From: Actinomycetes bacterium
GTDB lineage: Bacteria; Actinomycetota; Acidimicrobiia; Acidimicrobiales; Microtrichaceae
Length of the DNA stretch: 8,621 bases
Assembly: GCA_023427825.1 (NCBI GenBank)
Contig: JAEZAI010000245.1
Span: forward strand, 1 to 8,621
Reading direction: 5' to 3'
In this document: positions 1-4,836 of the stretch, piece after piece
How the letters are laid out: each line of letters starts with the position of its first letter
Position numbering within the stretch: the first letter of the stretch is position 1
Program-made: the position numbers and the translations under genes
The notes under the pieces: model-generated
Databases searched by the model: none
The model's input: the letters and a program-made list of their open reading frames with translations, nothing else
What the model was told of the DNA's origin: nothing

Positions 1-11
1 CGGGGGATCCC

Positions 12-791
12 ATGGCCGCCAGCCGCAAGCCGATCATCAGCGGCAACTGGAAGATGCACAAGAACCACTTCGAGGCGATCCAGGCCGTGCAGAAGCTGCA
101 CTACCGCCTCGACGGTGACGACCACGACAGCGTGATCGTCACGGTGCACCCGCCGTTCACCGACCTCCGCTCCATCCAGACGCTGATCGAAGCGGACCGG
201 ATGAAGATCGAGCTCGGTGCCCAGAACTGCCACTGGGAGGACCAGGGCGCCTTCACCGGCGAGGTGGCCCCGCCCATGCTGGCCAAGCTCGACGTCGCCT
301 ACGTGATCGTCGGGCACTCCGAGCGGCGCCAGTACTTCGGCGAGACCGACGAGACCGTGAACCTCAAGGTCAAGGCCGTGCAGAAGGCGGGGATGGTCCC
401 GATCATGTGCTGCGGCGAGACGCTCGAGCAGCGCGAGGCAGGCGAGGCCGAGTCGTGGGTCGAGGGGCAGATCCGCAACGGTCTGGCCGGGCTGGGCGGC
501 GACAAGGTCGGCGCCCTCGTGATCGCCTACGAGCCGATCTGGGCGATCGGCACCGGCAAGACCGCCACGTCCGAGGACGCGCAGGCCATGTGCGGCCACA
601 TCCGCTCGGTGGTCAAGGACGCCTTCGGCGACGACGCGGCGGCCAAGGTGCGCATCCAGTACGGCGGCTCGGTGAAGCCGGGGAACATCGCCGAGCTCAT
701 GTCACAGGCCGACATCGACGGCGCCCTGGTGGGCGGCGCCAGCCTGGAGCCCGACGAGTTCGCGGCCATCGTTCAGTACCGGAACCACTGA
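12..791 (+). CDS. tpiA: Triose-phosphate isomerase
   Basis: Interconverts dihydroxyacetone phosphate and glyceraldehyde-3-phosphate in glycolysis and gluconeogenesis, as a soluble cytoplasmic (beta/alpha)8 barrel. The 259-residue protein is full length for the family. All catalytic landmarks are visible: SGNWKM at residues 10-15 (Asn12 and Lys14), GHSERR at 101-106 (electrophilic His102), and AYEPIWAIGTGK at 172-183 (catalytic base Glu174 followed by the flexible lid loop). Phosphate-binding YGGSV lies at 217-221 and a second phosphate loop, LVGGASL, near the C-terminus. The ATG is preceded by a purine run (GGGGGA, bases 2-7) at suitable spacing, although only 11 bases of upstream sequence are in the window. 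The gene is followed 19 bases later by secG. In actinomycetes this pair usually ends a gap-pgk-tpiA-secG cluster, so pgk is expected just left of the window (inference). Identification is essentially certain. Confidence 0.98.
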   Translation: MAASRKPIISGNWKMHKNHFEAIQAVQKLHYRLDGDDHDSVIVTVHPPFTDLRSIQTLIEADRMKIELGAQNCHWEDQGAFTGEVAPPMLAKLDVAYVIVGHSERRQYFGETDETVNLKVKAVQKAGMVPIMCCGETLEQREAGEAESWVEGQIRNGLAGLGGDKVGALVIAYEPIWAIGTGKTATSEDAQAMCGHIRSVVKDAFGDDAAAKVRIQYGGSVKPGNIAELMSQADIDGALVGGASLEPDEFAAIVQYRNH

Positions 792-796
792 GCGGG

Positions 797-802
797 TATC
801 CT
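797..802 (+). promoter_or_regulatory. Possible -10 element (TATCCT) for a leaderless secG transcript
   Basis: TATCCT fits the actinobacterial TANNNT -10 pattern and lies 8 bases before the GTG start of secG. No Shine-Dalgarno sequence is visible between tpiA and secG. The same geometry recurs at 4824 and 7301. secG could therefore have its own leaderless transcript in addition to read-through from tpiA. There is no recognisable -35 box, and this is inference from one short motif. Confidence 0.35.
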
Positions 803-810
803 CGAACGCC

Positions 811-1053
811 GTGGACATCGTCGAGATCATCCTGTGGGTCCTACAGATCGGGCTGGGAGTCGGGCTGATCTTCCTGGTGCTCATCCACTCCGGCAAGGGC
901 GGCGGCCTCTCCGACATGTTCGGTGGAGGCCTGGGCGCCTCGGCCGCGGGGTCGACGGTGATGGAGAAGAACCTGGACCGGATCACCGTGGTGATCGGCC
1001 TGCTGTTCGGCTTCAACACCCTGCTCATGGCGTTGGTCATCGACCCCAAGTGA
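811..1053 (+). CDS. secG: Preprotein translocase subunit SecG
   Basis: Small accessory subunit of the SecYEG channel in the cytoplasmic membrane, which assists SecA-driven protein export. The 80-residue product has the SecG plan: a hydrophobic helix at about 4-25, a glycine-rich cytoplasmic loop, and a second helix at about 58-77. The family signature is clear at residues 26-40, where HSGKGGGLSDMFGGG is followed by LGASAAGS. The start is GTG at 811. It begins directly before the first helix (MDIVEIILWVLQ), which fits SecG, and no earlier in-frame start leaves room after tpiA. No ribosome binding site is visible, but a TATCCT box lies 8 bases upstream, so the transcript may be leaderless or translation may couple to tpiA. 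The stop lies 18 bases from the end of the convergent PAP2 gene, with no U-rich terminator between them. Confidence 0.95.
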   Translation: MDIVEIILWVLQIGLGVGLIFLVLIHSGKGGGLSDMFGGGLGASAAGSTVMEKNLDRITVVIGLLFGFNTLLMALVIDPK

Positions 1054-1071
1054 GGTCGTCGCGCCGCCTGC

Positions 1072-1776
1072 TCACGCCGGCGCGCCGCACCTGAGCTGAC
1101 GCTCCCGACGGTGCCGTCGCACGGTGCCGACCACGTCGCCCACGGCGGAGCCGATCAGCGCGCCCACGACCACGTCACCCGGGAAGTGCACGCCCGTGTG
1201 GACGCGGGACCACGCCACGGCACCGGCCAGGAAGTGGACCGGGAAGGCGACCCAGGTCAGCTCGCCGCTCATGGCGTTGGCGAAGGCGAACGCGGAGGCC
1301 GAGTGCCCGGACGGGAACGACGGCGACGTCGGCAGCGGCACCTGACGACCGGCGATCACCTCGAAGTGGTCCCGGTCGGGGCGGCCGCGGGGGAGCAGGC
1401 GCTTGAGCGGCTGGTTCACGAGCAGGCTGGTCAGCCCGATGGCGATCACGCCGTCGAGCGCCGCTTGTCGTCCTCGCCGTCCCCCCAACAGCGCCGTAGC
1501 GCCGGCGATCCCGAACCAGAGCTTGGACTGGTCCGCCGCCATCGTGAGCTTGCGCAGGGCGTTGTCGAGGGTCGGAGTCGACACGCCGGCGACAGCGCCG
1601 TAGACGGCCAGGTCCATGGTCTCGAGGTCGTCGACGACAGCCTTGGCCCATTCGACGTCGTGATCGTCCAAGAAGGCCTGGAGTCGACCGATCAGGCCGG
1701 TACTGTCCACGTCGAGCACCTGGGGATCGGGGAAGGTCGGGCCATCCAAGGGAGGCCCGCTCGGCGAGGAGGTCAT
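1072..1776 (-). CDS. PAP2-family (type 2 phosphatidic acid phosphatase) membrane phosphatase
   Basis: Predicted integral-membrane lipid phosphatase that removes phosphate from substrates such as phosphatidate or undecaprenyl pyrophosphate. With the start at 1776 the protein has 234 residues. The tripartite PAP2/acid-phosphatase signature is complete: Lys125 with RGRPD at 130-134 (the KXXXXXXRP block), PSGHS at 155-159 with His158 as general acid, and SRVHTGVHFPGD at 190-201 with nucleophile His197 and Asp201. Hydrophobic stretches lie around 86-97, 109-121, 173-189 and 202-217; the first ~80 residues are soluble. An ATG at 1848 would add 24 residues of low-complexity sequence deep inside the divergent kinase gene. 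The 1776 start is preferred because GACACT, a near match to TANNNT, sits 6 bases upstream of it. The neighbouring kinase suggests a lipid phosphorylation/dephosphorylation pair; the two activities are fused into one protein in some actinobacteria. The actual substrate cannot be read from sequence. Confidence 0.9.
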   Translation of the reverse strand: MTSSPSGPPLDGPTFPDPQVLDVDSTGLIGRLQAFLDDHDVEWAKAVVDDLETMDLAVYGAVAGVSTPTLDNALRKLTMAADQSKLWFGIAGATALLGGRRGRQAALDGVIAIGLTSLLVNQPLKRLLPRGRPDRDHFEVIAGRQVPLPTSPSFPSGHSASAFAFANAMSGELTWVAFPVHFLAGAVAWSRVHTGVHFPGDVVVGALIGSAVGDVVGTVRRHRRERQLRCGAPA

Positions 1777-3139
1777 GGCGAGAGTGTCCCACGCACCACC
1801 GCTCGACACACCTGATCCCGCGGACGCCCGGGCCGGCATCGGCAGCATCCCGGTGCACGCCCGACTGCTCGCGATCGCGTGCCTGGTGCTCGTGCCGCTG
1901 GGGCTCGCATCCGCGCTCTACGGGTTCATCCGGGGACTGCCCGACCTGCTGGTGGGCGTGGTCCTGGTGGCGCTCGCCGCCGGCTCGGTGTGGATGGCGC
2001 TCGGGCGAAGGCGAATCGGCCGGACCGTGTTCCTAGTGATCGCCGTCGCGTTCCTGGGCGTGGCGGTGTGGTCCGTCTACGACACCGGCCGCCAGGTGTT
2101 CTGGATCATCCTCGGCGCGCTGTTGCTGCTCGCCGGCGGTGCTGCGGGTCGGACGGCGCTCTTGGCCTCGCCGCGCCCGGCGCATCACCACCTCCACCGG
2201 CCCCGGACCCGACCGCGCAACCCCGTGCTGTTCGTGAACCCGCACTCCGGTGATGGGACGGCGGAGCGGGTCGGTCTCGTCGCCGCCGCACGCGCCGCCG
2301 GGCTCGAGGTGCACGAGCTGCAGAAGGGCGACGACCTCACCGGCATGGCTCGCGCCGCTGCCGAGGCCGGTGCCGACTGCCTGGGCGCCGCCGGCGGCGA
2401 CGGCACCCAGGCCCAGGTGGCGCTGGTGTGCATCGAGCGACAGCTGCCGTTCGTCTGCATCCCCGCGGGGACGCGCAACCACTTCGCCCTCGACCTGGGG
2501 CTGGACCGCAATGATCCGCTGGGTGGGCTCAACGCCTTCGGCGACGCCTACACCAAGCGCATCGACGTGGGCGACGTGAACGGCGACATGTTCCTCAACA
2601 ACGTGTCGATCGGCGCCTACGGCGAGGTGGTGGCCGAGGAGCAGTACCGGGAGAACAAGATCGGCACCGCGCTGGCCAAGCTGCCGACGCTGATCGGCCC
2701 CGAGGCCGAGCCGCTCGACCTGCGCTTCACCGACGGCGACGGCGAGCACCACGATTCGGCGCTCGTGCTGCACGTGTCGAACAACTCCTACGAGCTCACG
2801 CCACGGCCTGGTTTCGGCAGCCGGCCGACCCTCAGCGACGGCAAGCTCGGGATCGTCGCCGTGGTGCATTCGACCGGGCTGACCGGCCCGCTGCGGGTGC
2901 TGCGGTGGGAGGCGCCGACCTTCACGATCGAGTCGGGCGACGAGGTGCTGGGCGGGTTGGACGGCGAGGCTCGTTCGTTCCCTCCGCCGGTGGAGTTCCG
3001 GATCAAGCCGTCGGTGCTGACCGTGCGGATCCCGCTCGACGCGGTCGGCGTCTCGCCCGCGGCGCTGCGGCCCCGGCTGACGCGCAAGACATTCGATCGC
3101 ATGGTGGCGGTGGCGGCGGGCAAGCCCCCGCCGGTGTAG
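1775..3139 (+). CDS. Diacylglycerol kinase-family lipid kinase with N-terminal membrane domain
   Basis: Predicted ATP-dependent lipid kinase of the DAGK catalytic-domain (DgkB/YegS/LcbK) family, acting on diacylglycerol or a related lipid at the inner face of the membrane. Residues about 31-49, 57-76, 84-101 and 108-125 form four hydrophobic helices. After a basic, His/Arg-rich linker comes the kinase fold: FVNPHSGDG at 153-161, the nucleotide-binding GGDGT at 207-211, PAGTRNHFA at 230-238 followed by DLGL, and NNVSIGAYGEVV near the middle. A C-terminal beta-sandwich ends in DGEARSFPPPVEFRI. Total length is 454 residues. The start is uncertain. GAGGAGG (1766-1772) lies only 2 bases before the ATG at 1775, unusually close, whereas the GTG at 1784 (residue 4) sits 11 bases after it. 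Either start places the 5' end against the divergent PAP2 gene. Assignment to the family is firm; the lipid substrate is inferred. Confidence 0.92.
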   Translation: MARVSHAPPLDTPDPADARAGIGSIPVHARLLAIACLVLVPLGLASALYGFIRGLPDLLVGVVLVALAAGSVWMALGRRRIGRTVFLVIAVAFLGVAVWSVYDTGRQVFWIILGALLLLAGGAAGRTALLASPRPAHHHLHRPRTRPRNPVLFVNPHSGDGTAERVGLVAAARAAGLEVHELQKGDDLTGMARAAAEAGADCLGAAGGDGTQAQVALVCIERQLPFVCIPAGTRNHFALDLGLDRNDPLGGLNAFGDAYTKRIDVGDVNGDMFLNNVSIGAYGEVVAEEQYRENKIGTALAKLPTLIGPEAEPLDLRFTDGDGEHHDSALVLHVSNNSYELTPRPGFGSRPTLSDGKLGIVAVVHSTGLTGPLRVLRWEAPTFTIESGDEVLGGLDGEARSFPPPVEFRIKPSVLTVRIPLDAVGVSPAALRPRLTRKTFDRMVAVAAGKPPPV

Positions 3140-3187
3140 GGCTTGCGGCTCCTGGGGCCGGTGGTTGGCCCGTGGTCGCGCTGCGCC

Positions 3188-3234
3188 GATCTTGTGCAGC
3201 TCACGCCCGTGGCGGGCGCCTCTCGCACAAGATC
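3188..3234. repeat. Hairpin element copy 1 (first unit of a ~61-bp tandem duplication)
   Basis: Perfect 10-bp inverted repeat: GATCTTGTGC at 3188-3197 pairs with GCACAAGATC at 3225-3234. Nested inside it is a 6-bp stem, CGCCCG (3204-3209) with CGGGCG (3213-3218), around a TGG loop. The core from CTTGTGC to GCACAAG is 41 bp with a 27-bp interior. The whole unit, including the flank GCGCTGCG...CCTTTGG, is repeated almost exactly at 3241-3300. It begins about 50 bases after the kinase stop codon. It could act as a transcription barrier or be a REP-like dispersed element. There is no U-tract, so it is not a classical intrinsic terminator. Confidence 0.85.
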
Positions 3235-3249
3235 CTTTGGGCGCTGCGA

Positions 3250-3295
3250 GTCTTGTGCAGCTCACGCCCGTGGCGGACGCCTCTCGCACAAGATC
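3250..3295. repeat. Hairpin element copy 2 (second unit of the tandem duplication)
   Basis: Near-identical copy of the element at 3188. TCTTGTGC (3251-3258) pairs with GCACAAGA (3286-3293), again as a 41-bp core with a 27-bp interior. It differs by one change in the inner stem (CGGACG at 3274-3279 instead of CGGGCG, giving a C-A mismatch) and by small length changes in the flanks. The flank GCGCTGC recurs once more at 3301, so the duplication spans about 3178-3307. The high identity suggests a recent duplication. Confidence 0.85.
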
Positions 3296-3322
3296 CTTGG
3301 GCGCTGCTGCCACCCCGACGAA

Positions 3323-3363
3323 CTTGTACGCCCTCGTCGCCCATCCGGCGTGTCGTGTACAAG
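3323..3363. repeat. Hairpin element copy 3 (diverged, compensatory stem change)
   Basis: CTTGTAC (3323-3329) pairs perfectly with GTACAAG (3357-3363) across 27 bases, exactly the 41-bp, 7-27-7 geometry of the two copies upstream. Both arms carry the matching change (G to A on one side, C to T on the other), so pairing is kept although the interior is largely different. A small inner stem, CGCC/GGCG, is possible. It is probably a diverged member of the same element family, an inference from geometry and arm sequence. Confidence 0.6.
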
Positions 3364-3404
3364 AACGACGGAGTGGCGGGCCGCTCGGGCCGGTCGCCGT
3401 CAGG

Positions 3405-3434
3405 TTCCGAGTCGGCTGCCGATCGCGCTAGAGT
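3405..3434 (+). promoter_or_regulatory. Probable promoter of the tRNA-Leu gene
   Basis: TTCCGA (3405-3410) and TAGAGT (3429-3434) are separated by 18 bases and resemble -35 and -10 boxes. A transcript starting near 3441 would begin about 27 bases before the mature tRNA end and would include the leader hairpin at 3445-3461. The TANNNT -10 match is good and the -35 match is weak. Confidence 0.45.
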
Positions 3435-3444
3435 CACGCCTCGT

Positions 3445-3461
3445 CCCACCCGCAGGGTGGG
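3445..3461 (+). other. Leader hairpin just upstream of tRNA-Leu
   Basis: CCCACCC (3445-3451) and GGGTGGG (3455-3461) form a perfect 7-bp G/C-rich stem with a GCA triloop. It ends 6 bases before the mature tRNA 5' end. In the precursor RNA it would sit directly against the RNase P cleavage site and may keep the leader from mispairing with the tRNA. The stem is read directly; the function is inferred. Confidence 0.6.
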
Positions 3462-3467
3462 GCCCAC

Positions 3468-3551
3468 GTCGGAGTGGCGGAATTGGCAGACGCGCTAGCT
3501 TGAGGGGCTAGTGCCCTTAGGGGCGTGGGGGTTCAAGTCCCCCCTCCGACA
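3468..3551 (+). tRNA. tRNA-Leu (anticodon GAG)
   Basis: Folds as a complete class II tRNA of 84 nucleotides. The acceptor stem is GTCGGAG (3468-3474) with CTCCGAC (3544-3550). The D-arm is GCG/CGC (3477-3479 and 3491-3493). The anticodon stem is CTAGC/GCTAG (3495-3499 and 3507-3511), with loop TTGAGGG and anticodon GAG at 3502-3504. The long variable arm typical of Leu tRNAs has a GCCC/GGGC stem (3513-3524). The T-arm is GGGGG/CCCCC around TTCAAGT (3532-3538). The discriminator base is A at 3551. CCA is not encoded (A3551 is followed by CGAAC), so it must be added post-transcriptionally. It reads CUC and CUU; CTC is heavily used in the surrounding genes. No duplicated 3' end marking an integrated element is visible within the window. 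Confidence 0.97.
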
Positions 3552-3987
3552 CGAACCCCCACGGCGTAGTGGAGAGCGGTGCGCCGCACCGATGGCGCAC
3601 ACACGTCGGACCGACTGACGCTGCAGCTCGGCCCGGTCAGCCGTTCCAACGGCGGCCGCCGGTCGCGGAAGGCCGGAGCGAAATGGGAGTGGTGCGGGGC
3701 GCCTGGGTCGCCGCATGCAGAGGCAACCTCAGTGCGGCCGGCGCCGGCCGTCGGACTTCCTTGGGAGCAGTCCGATGGGCGAACGTCGACCACGAGATCC
3801 TGAGCGTCCGAATCGCCACCGCTGCACCACCCTGTTCGCCGGTGCACTCATCATCCGGAGCGATGCAGACGGTTCGCATCGGGCATCTGCCCCCTCGGTC
3901 AGATGACCGGGTTGCTCCGACGGCGGCGGATCGACGGGTGCCGAGCGCGCGTGCGAGCATCCCAGGCCGAGAAGGGGAGACCAGAGC
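3552..3987. other. 436-bp intergenic stretch without a convincing gene
   Basis: Open frames here lack ribosome binding sites, show no recognisable motifs, and do not have the G/C-ending codon bias of the neighbours, so I call no gene. Structures visible: a 15-bp palindrome at 3577-3591 (CGGTGC/GCACCG) just after the tRNA, which could end its transcript but has no U-tract; a perfect 16-bp palindrome at 3735-3750; and directly adjoining it TCGGACT (3751-3757) with AGTCCGA (3769-3775). The right end holds the ribosome binding site of the next gene (GGGGAG, 3974-3979). An unannotated small RNA is possible, but nothing here matches 4.5S, 6S, tmRNA or RNase P RNA as I know them. Confidence 0.6.
3577..3591 (+). 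terminator. Weak candidate terminator hairpin after tRNA-Leu
   Basis: CGGTGC (3577-3582) pairs with GCACCG (3586-3591) around GCC, 25 bases after the tRNA discriminator base. It is the first stable hairpin downstream of the tRNA. It is short and lacks a following U-run, so termination is only a guess. Confidence 0.3.
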
Positions 3988-4734
3988 ATGAGCGACACCG
4001 CGCACGGCCCGGGCTGGTGGTTGGCGGCCGACGGCAAGTACTACCCGCCGGAGCAGCATCCGGAGTACCAGCCGCAGACTCCGCCGCGTCCGGGCGAGGA
4101 GCAGCCGACGGCACCGCAGGCAGCAGTGCAACCGCAGGCACGGGCGCCCGGTCCGGGATGGTGGCTCGCGGCCGACGGACGGTACTACCCGCCGGAGCAG
4201 CACCCCGAGTACCAGCGACAGGGCGCTCCTCAGGCCGCCCCGGGATGGCAGGCGGCAGCGCAGCCCGATACGGCGCCATACCAGACTGTGGCGCCGTACC
4301 AGGCGGTTGGAATGCAGGGGTCGGGAGGGAAGACCTCCGCGTCCGGCGAGACCACGATGTACATCGCTGGTCTGGTGAGTGCGATCGCGGTCGTGGTCGG
4401 CGCCCTACTGCCGTGGGTCAGCGTCTCGACGGCGTTCGGAACCCTGTCCGTGAGCGGCACCGAGGGCGACGGCGTCCTGACGATCGGCGGTGCGGTCGTC
4501 GCCGGGGCGCTGTTGCTGTTCGGACGTGGCCGGAAGTGGGCCGCCGTCATCGCAGCTGTCGTCGGGGTCATCGTGACGATCATCGGCGTCTACGACCTGG
4601 CGAACGTGTCCTCGGCTGCCGCCGACCTGACGACCGACTTCGCTCGCGGGTCGGCCGGTATCGGGCTGTGGCTCACCGTCGTCGCCGGCATCGCGCTGAC
4701 CGGCTGCTCCGTCGTGGCGGCAGCTCGGTCCTAG
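3988..4734 (+). CDS. Four-helix membrane protein with duplicated DUF2510-like N-terminal motif
   Basis: Function unknown. The 248-residue protein has two nearly identical 22-residue blocks at residues 7-28 and 55-76, each reading GPGWWLAADG(K/R)YYPPEQHPEYQ. I recognise this as the short Trp/Tyr/Pro motif of the DUF2510 type that caps many actinobacterial membrane proteins. The blocks are joined and followed by a Pro/Gln/Ala-rich linker up to about residue 120. Four hydrophobic helices follow at roughly 124-144, 162-178, 184-202 and 223-245, with a short LPWVS...GDG segment between the first two. There is no signal peptide, so the N-terminal motifs are predicted cytoplasmic. The ATG at 3988 is well supported by GGGGAG (3974-3979) at an 8-base spacing. 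It stands alone between the tRNA and the PRMT-like gene, whose own promoter follows. Such N-terminal motifs are presumed to bind a partner or the membrane surface; that is inference. Confidence 0.85.
   Translation: MSDTAHGPGWWLAADGKYYPPEQHPEYQPQTPPRPGEEQPTAPQAAVQPQARAPGPGWWLAADGRYYPPEQHPEYQRQGAPQAAPGWQAAAQPDTAPYQTVAPYQAVGMQGSGGKTSASGETTMYIAGLVSAIAVVVGALLPWVSVSTAFGTLSVSGTEGDGVLTIGGAVVAGALLLFGRGRKWAAVIAAVVGVIVTIIGVYDLANVSSAAADLTTDFARGSAGIGLWLTVVAGIALTGCSVVAAARS
4006..4215 (+). repeat. Intragenic duplication of a 66-bp segment (two copies, 144 bp apart)
   Basis: Bases 4006-4071 and 4150-4215 encode the two 22-residue Trp/Tyr motifs of the membrane protein. The copies are very similar at protein level, with one K/R difference in the shared core, but carry several synonymous changes. 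The duplication is therefore maintained by selection on the protein rather than being brand new. Confidence 0.85.
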
Positions 4735-4823
4735 CCAGCGGGTCACGCAGCGGGCGCCCGGATCTCGCTCAGCCGAGACCTCGTCGAGGGCTACCACCGG
4801 TCTGAGCGCGTGGGCGCTGCCAC

Positions 4824-4829
4824 TAGGTT
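4824..4829 (+). promoter_or_regulatory. Probable -10 element (TAGGTT) for a leaderless transcript of the PRMT-like gene
   Basis: TAGGTT matches TANNNT and is followed by exactly 7 bases and then the ATG at 4837. No Shine-Dalgarno sequence precedes that ATG. This geometry is typical of actinobacterial leaderless genes and is the main reason for choosing 4837 over the upstream GTG at 4810. Confidence 0.5.
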
Positions 4830-4836
4830 CGGCGCG

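Noticed and set aside
1054..1100. Terminator between secG and the PAP2 gene
   Set aside because: GGCGCGCC at 1079-1086 is only a short palindrome inside the PAP2 coding end, and there is no U-tract.
1111..1815. 234-codon plus-strand frame over the PAP2 phosphatase gene
   Set aside because: Shadow of the PAP2 gene, rich in Arg/His/Gly with no family features.
2033..3313. 426-codon minus-strand frame over the kinase gene and the hairpin repeats
   Set aside because: It is antisense to a well-supported kinase. Its repeated LVREA.ATGVSCTR peptide is simply the translation of the hairpin repeats, not evidence of a protein.
3178..3363. Possible CRISPR array
   Set aside because: The repeats are long inverted repeats that are themselves the conserved part. 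Only two units are near identical, there are no unique equal-length spacers, and no cas genes are present.
3369..3480. 11-bp exact repeat CGGAGTGGCGG at 3369-3379 and 3470-3480 (tRNA 5' end), as a possible att site or tRNA remnant
   Set aside because: The identity stops after 11 bases, it matches the 5' rather than the 3' end of the tRNA, and no integrase or foreign DNA is nearby. Probably chance or a small local duplication.
3569..3991. 140-codon plus-strand frame whose stop overlaps the ATG of the membrane-protein gene (ATGA)
   Set aside because: The ATGA overlap looked like translational coupling. However, there is no ribosome binding site, the third codon positions are mixed rather than G/C-biased, and the product has no recognisable features.
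4735..4823. Terminator or regulatory RNA between the membrane-protein gene and the PRMT-like gene
   Set aside because: Only a 10-bp palindrome (4751-4760) and a weak 5-bp stem (TCTCG/CGAGA) are present. Neither has a U-tract or a recognisable riboswitch core.
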